DNA from: CAYLLT01 sp964591605
Lineage (GTDB): Bacteria; Planctomycetota; Phycisphaerae; UBA1845; PWPN01
Length of the DNA stretch: 5,818 nt
Reading direction: 5' to 3'
Assembly (NCBI GenBank): GCA_964591605.1
Contig: CAZQEN010000433.1
Span: forward strand, 1 to 5,818
Below the pieces are notes generated by a model. The model searched no databases. It was not told the origin of the DNA and worked only from the letters and a program-made list of their open reading frames with translations. The position numbers and the translations under genes were made by a program. This document shows positions 5,081 through 5,818 of the stretch, in pieces; positions within the stretch are counted from its first letter, which is position 1, and each line of letters opens with the position of its first letter.

Positions 5081-5818
5081 TCAAGTGCGGAGCTGGCCGT
5101 AACCGGTGACGACCCACTTGTAGGTGGTAATGTCGGCGGCGCCCATGGGGCCGCGGGCGTGGAGCTTGTCGGTGCTGATGCCGATCTCGGCGCCCAGGCC
5201 GTATTCGCCGCCGTCGCTGAAGCGCGTGGTGGTGTTCACCATCACGTTGCCGGAATCGACGGCGTCGACGAAGCGCTCGGCATTGCGGACGTCGTGCGTG
5301 AGGATGGCATCGGTGTGGTGCGAACCGTAGCGGTTGATGTGTTCGATCGCGTCGTCGAGCGAATCGATGACTTTCACACTGATGATGAGGTCGAGGTATT
5401 CGGTGGCCCAGTCGGCCTCGGTGGCGGCCTTCGCAGCCGGGAAAAGCTGACGCGTCTGCTCGCAGCCGCGGATCTCAACGCCTGCCTCGGCGAGCTTCTG
5501 GCACACGCGCGGCAGGAGCTGCGCGGCGTCGCGGTGGAAGAGCAGCGACTCGGCCGCGTTGCAGACGCCGGGCCGCTGGACCTTTGCATTGAGCGTCACG
5601 CTCTCGGCCAGGTCGGCCGGGCAGCCCGCATCGATGTAGACGTGGCAGTTGCCCGTGTAGTGCTTGATGACCGGGATATGCGACTGCTCGACGACGGCGC
5701 GGATGAGCGACTCCCCGCCGCGGGGGATGACCAGGTCGATGTCGTCCACGCGCCTCAGCAGCAGCGGGACCAGCTCGCGGTCGGTGGTGTTGACGATCTG
5801 GACAGCCGCCTCGGGCAG
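5081..5818 (-). CDS. proA: Gamma-glutamyl phosphate reductase, C-terminal part (partial)
   Basis: ProA reduces gamma-glutamyl phosphate to glutamate-5-semialdehyde with NADPH, the second step of proline synthesis from glutamate, in the cytoplasm. The window holds the last 245 residues and the stop; the remainder (family length about 420) lies beyond the right edge, so no start is seen. Diagnostic stretches, numbered from the edge, are the nucleotide-domain segment DIDLVIPRGG (26-35), IKHYTGNCHVYID (51-63), NAKVQRPGVCNAAESLL with catalytic Cys86, and the closing GPMGAADITTYKWVVTGYGQ. These match the aldehyde dehydrogenase superfamily fold of ProA throughout, with no frameshift. No proB is visible on this side. 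The gene is followed by a nine-pair hairpin and then the Uma2 gene on the same strand. An apparent start GTG at 5749 is internal, since conserved ProA sequence (NTTDRELVPLLLRR) continues upstream of it. Confidence 0.96.
   Translation of the reverse strand: MPEAAVQIVNTTDRELVPLLLRRVDDIDLVIPRGGESLIRAVVEQSHIPVIKHYTGNCHVYIDAGCPADLAESVTLNAKVQRPGVCNAAESLLFHRDAAQLLPRVCQKLAEAGVEIRGCEQTRQLFPAAKAATEADWATEYLDLIISVKVIDSLDDAIEHINRYGSHHTDAILTHDVRNAERFVDAVDSGNVMVNTTTRFSDGGEYGLGAEIGISTDKLHARGPMGAADITTYKWVVTGYGQLRT

Overview
The window is GC-rich bacterial DNA. It most likely comes from a planctomycete (Planctomycetota, perhaps near Phycisphaerae). The main clue is a secreted glycosidase ending in an EF-hand/dockerin-type tail of the kind common in that phylum. 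A Uma2-family gene and short palindromic intergenic repeats fit this but do not prove it. The assignment is an inference from style, because no rRNA or other marker gene is present.

Layout, left to right. Positions 1-88 (+) hold the last 28 codons of an unrecognised gene. After a C-rich gap comes a two-gene unit on the + strand: a tyrosine recombinase reduced to its catalytic domain (221-847), and 18 bases later an unusually long acyl carrier protein (866-1258). Facing it is a large gene on the minus strand (1350-3998). It encodes an exported clan GH-A glycosidase, resembling GH51 around its catalytic residues, with an uncharacterised N-terminal domain, a fibronectin III-like domain, the catalytic barrel, a beta-sandwich and a dockerin-like C-terminus. 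Positions 3999-4396 carry no gene. They hold a degenerate 8-bp tandem repeat that switches strand in the middle and can fold back on itself. Then follow, both on the minus strand, a Uma2-family nuclease-fold protein (4397-5014) with its own start signals, and the C-terminal 245 codons of proA (gamma-glutamyl phosphate reductase, proline synthesis), which runs off the right end.

The genes do not form one pathway. proA is housekeeping, the glycosidase is an extracellular polysaccharide degrader, and Uma2 is a common accessory family of poorly known role. The most unusual part is the recombinase/acyl-carrier-protein pair: two functions not normally linked, closely spaced, each departing from its family norm (a Gln where the recombinase active site has His, and a roughly 45-residue insertion in the carrier protein). 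The second curiosity is the strand-switching octamer array at 4099-4308.
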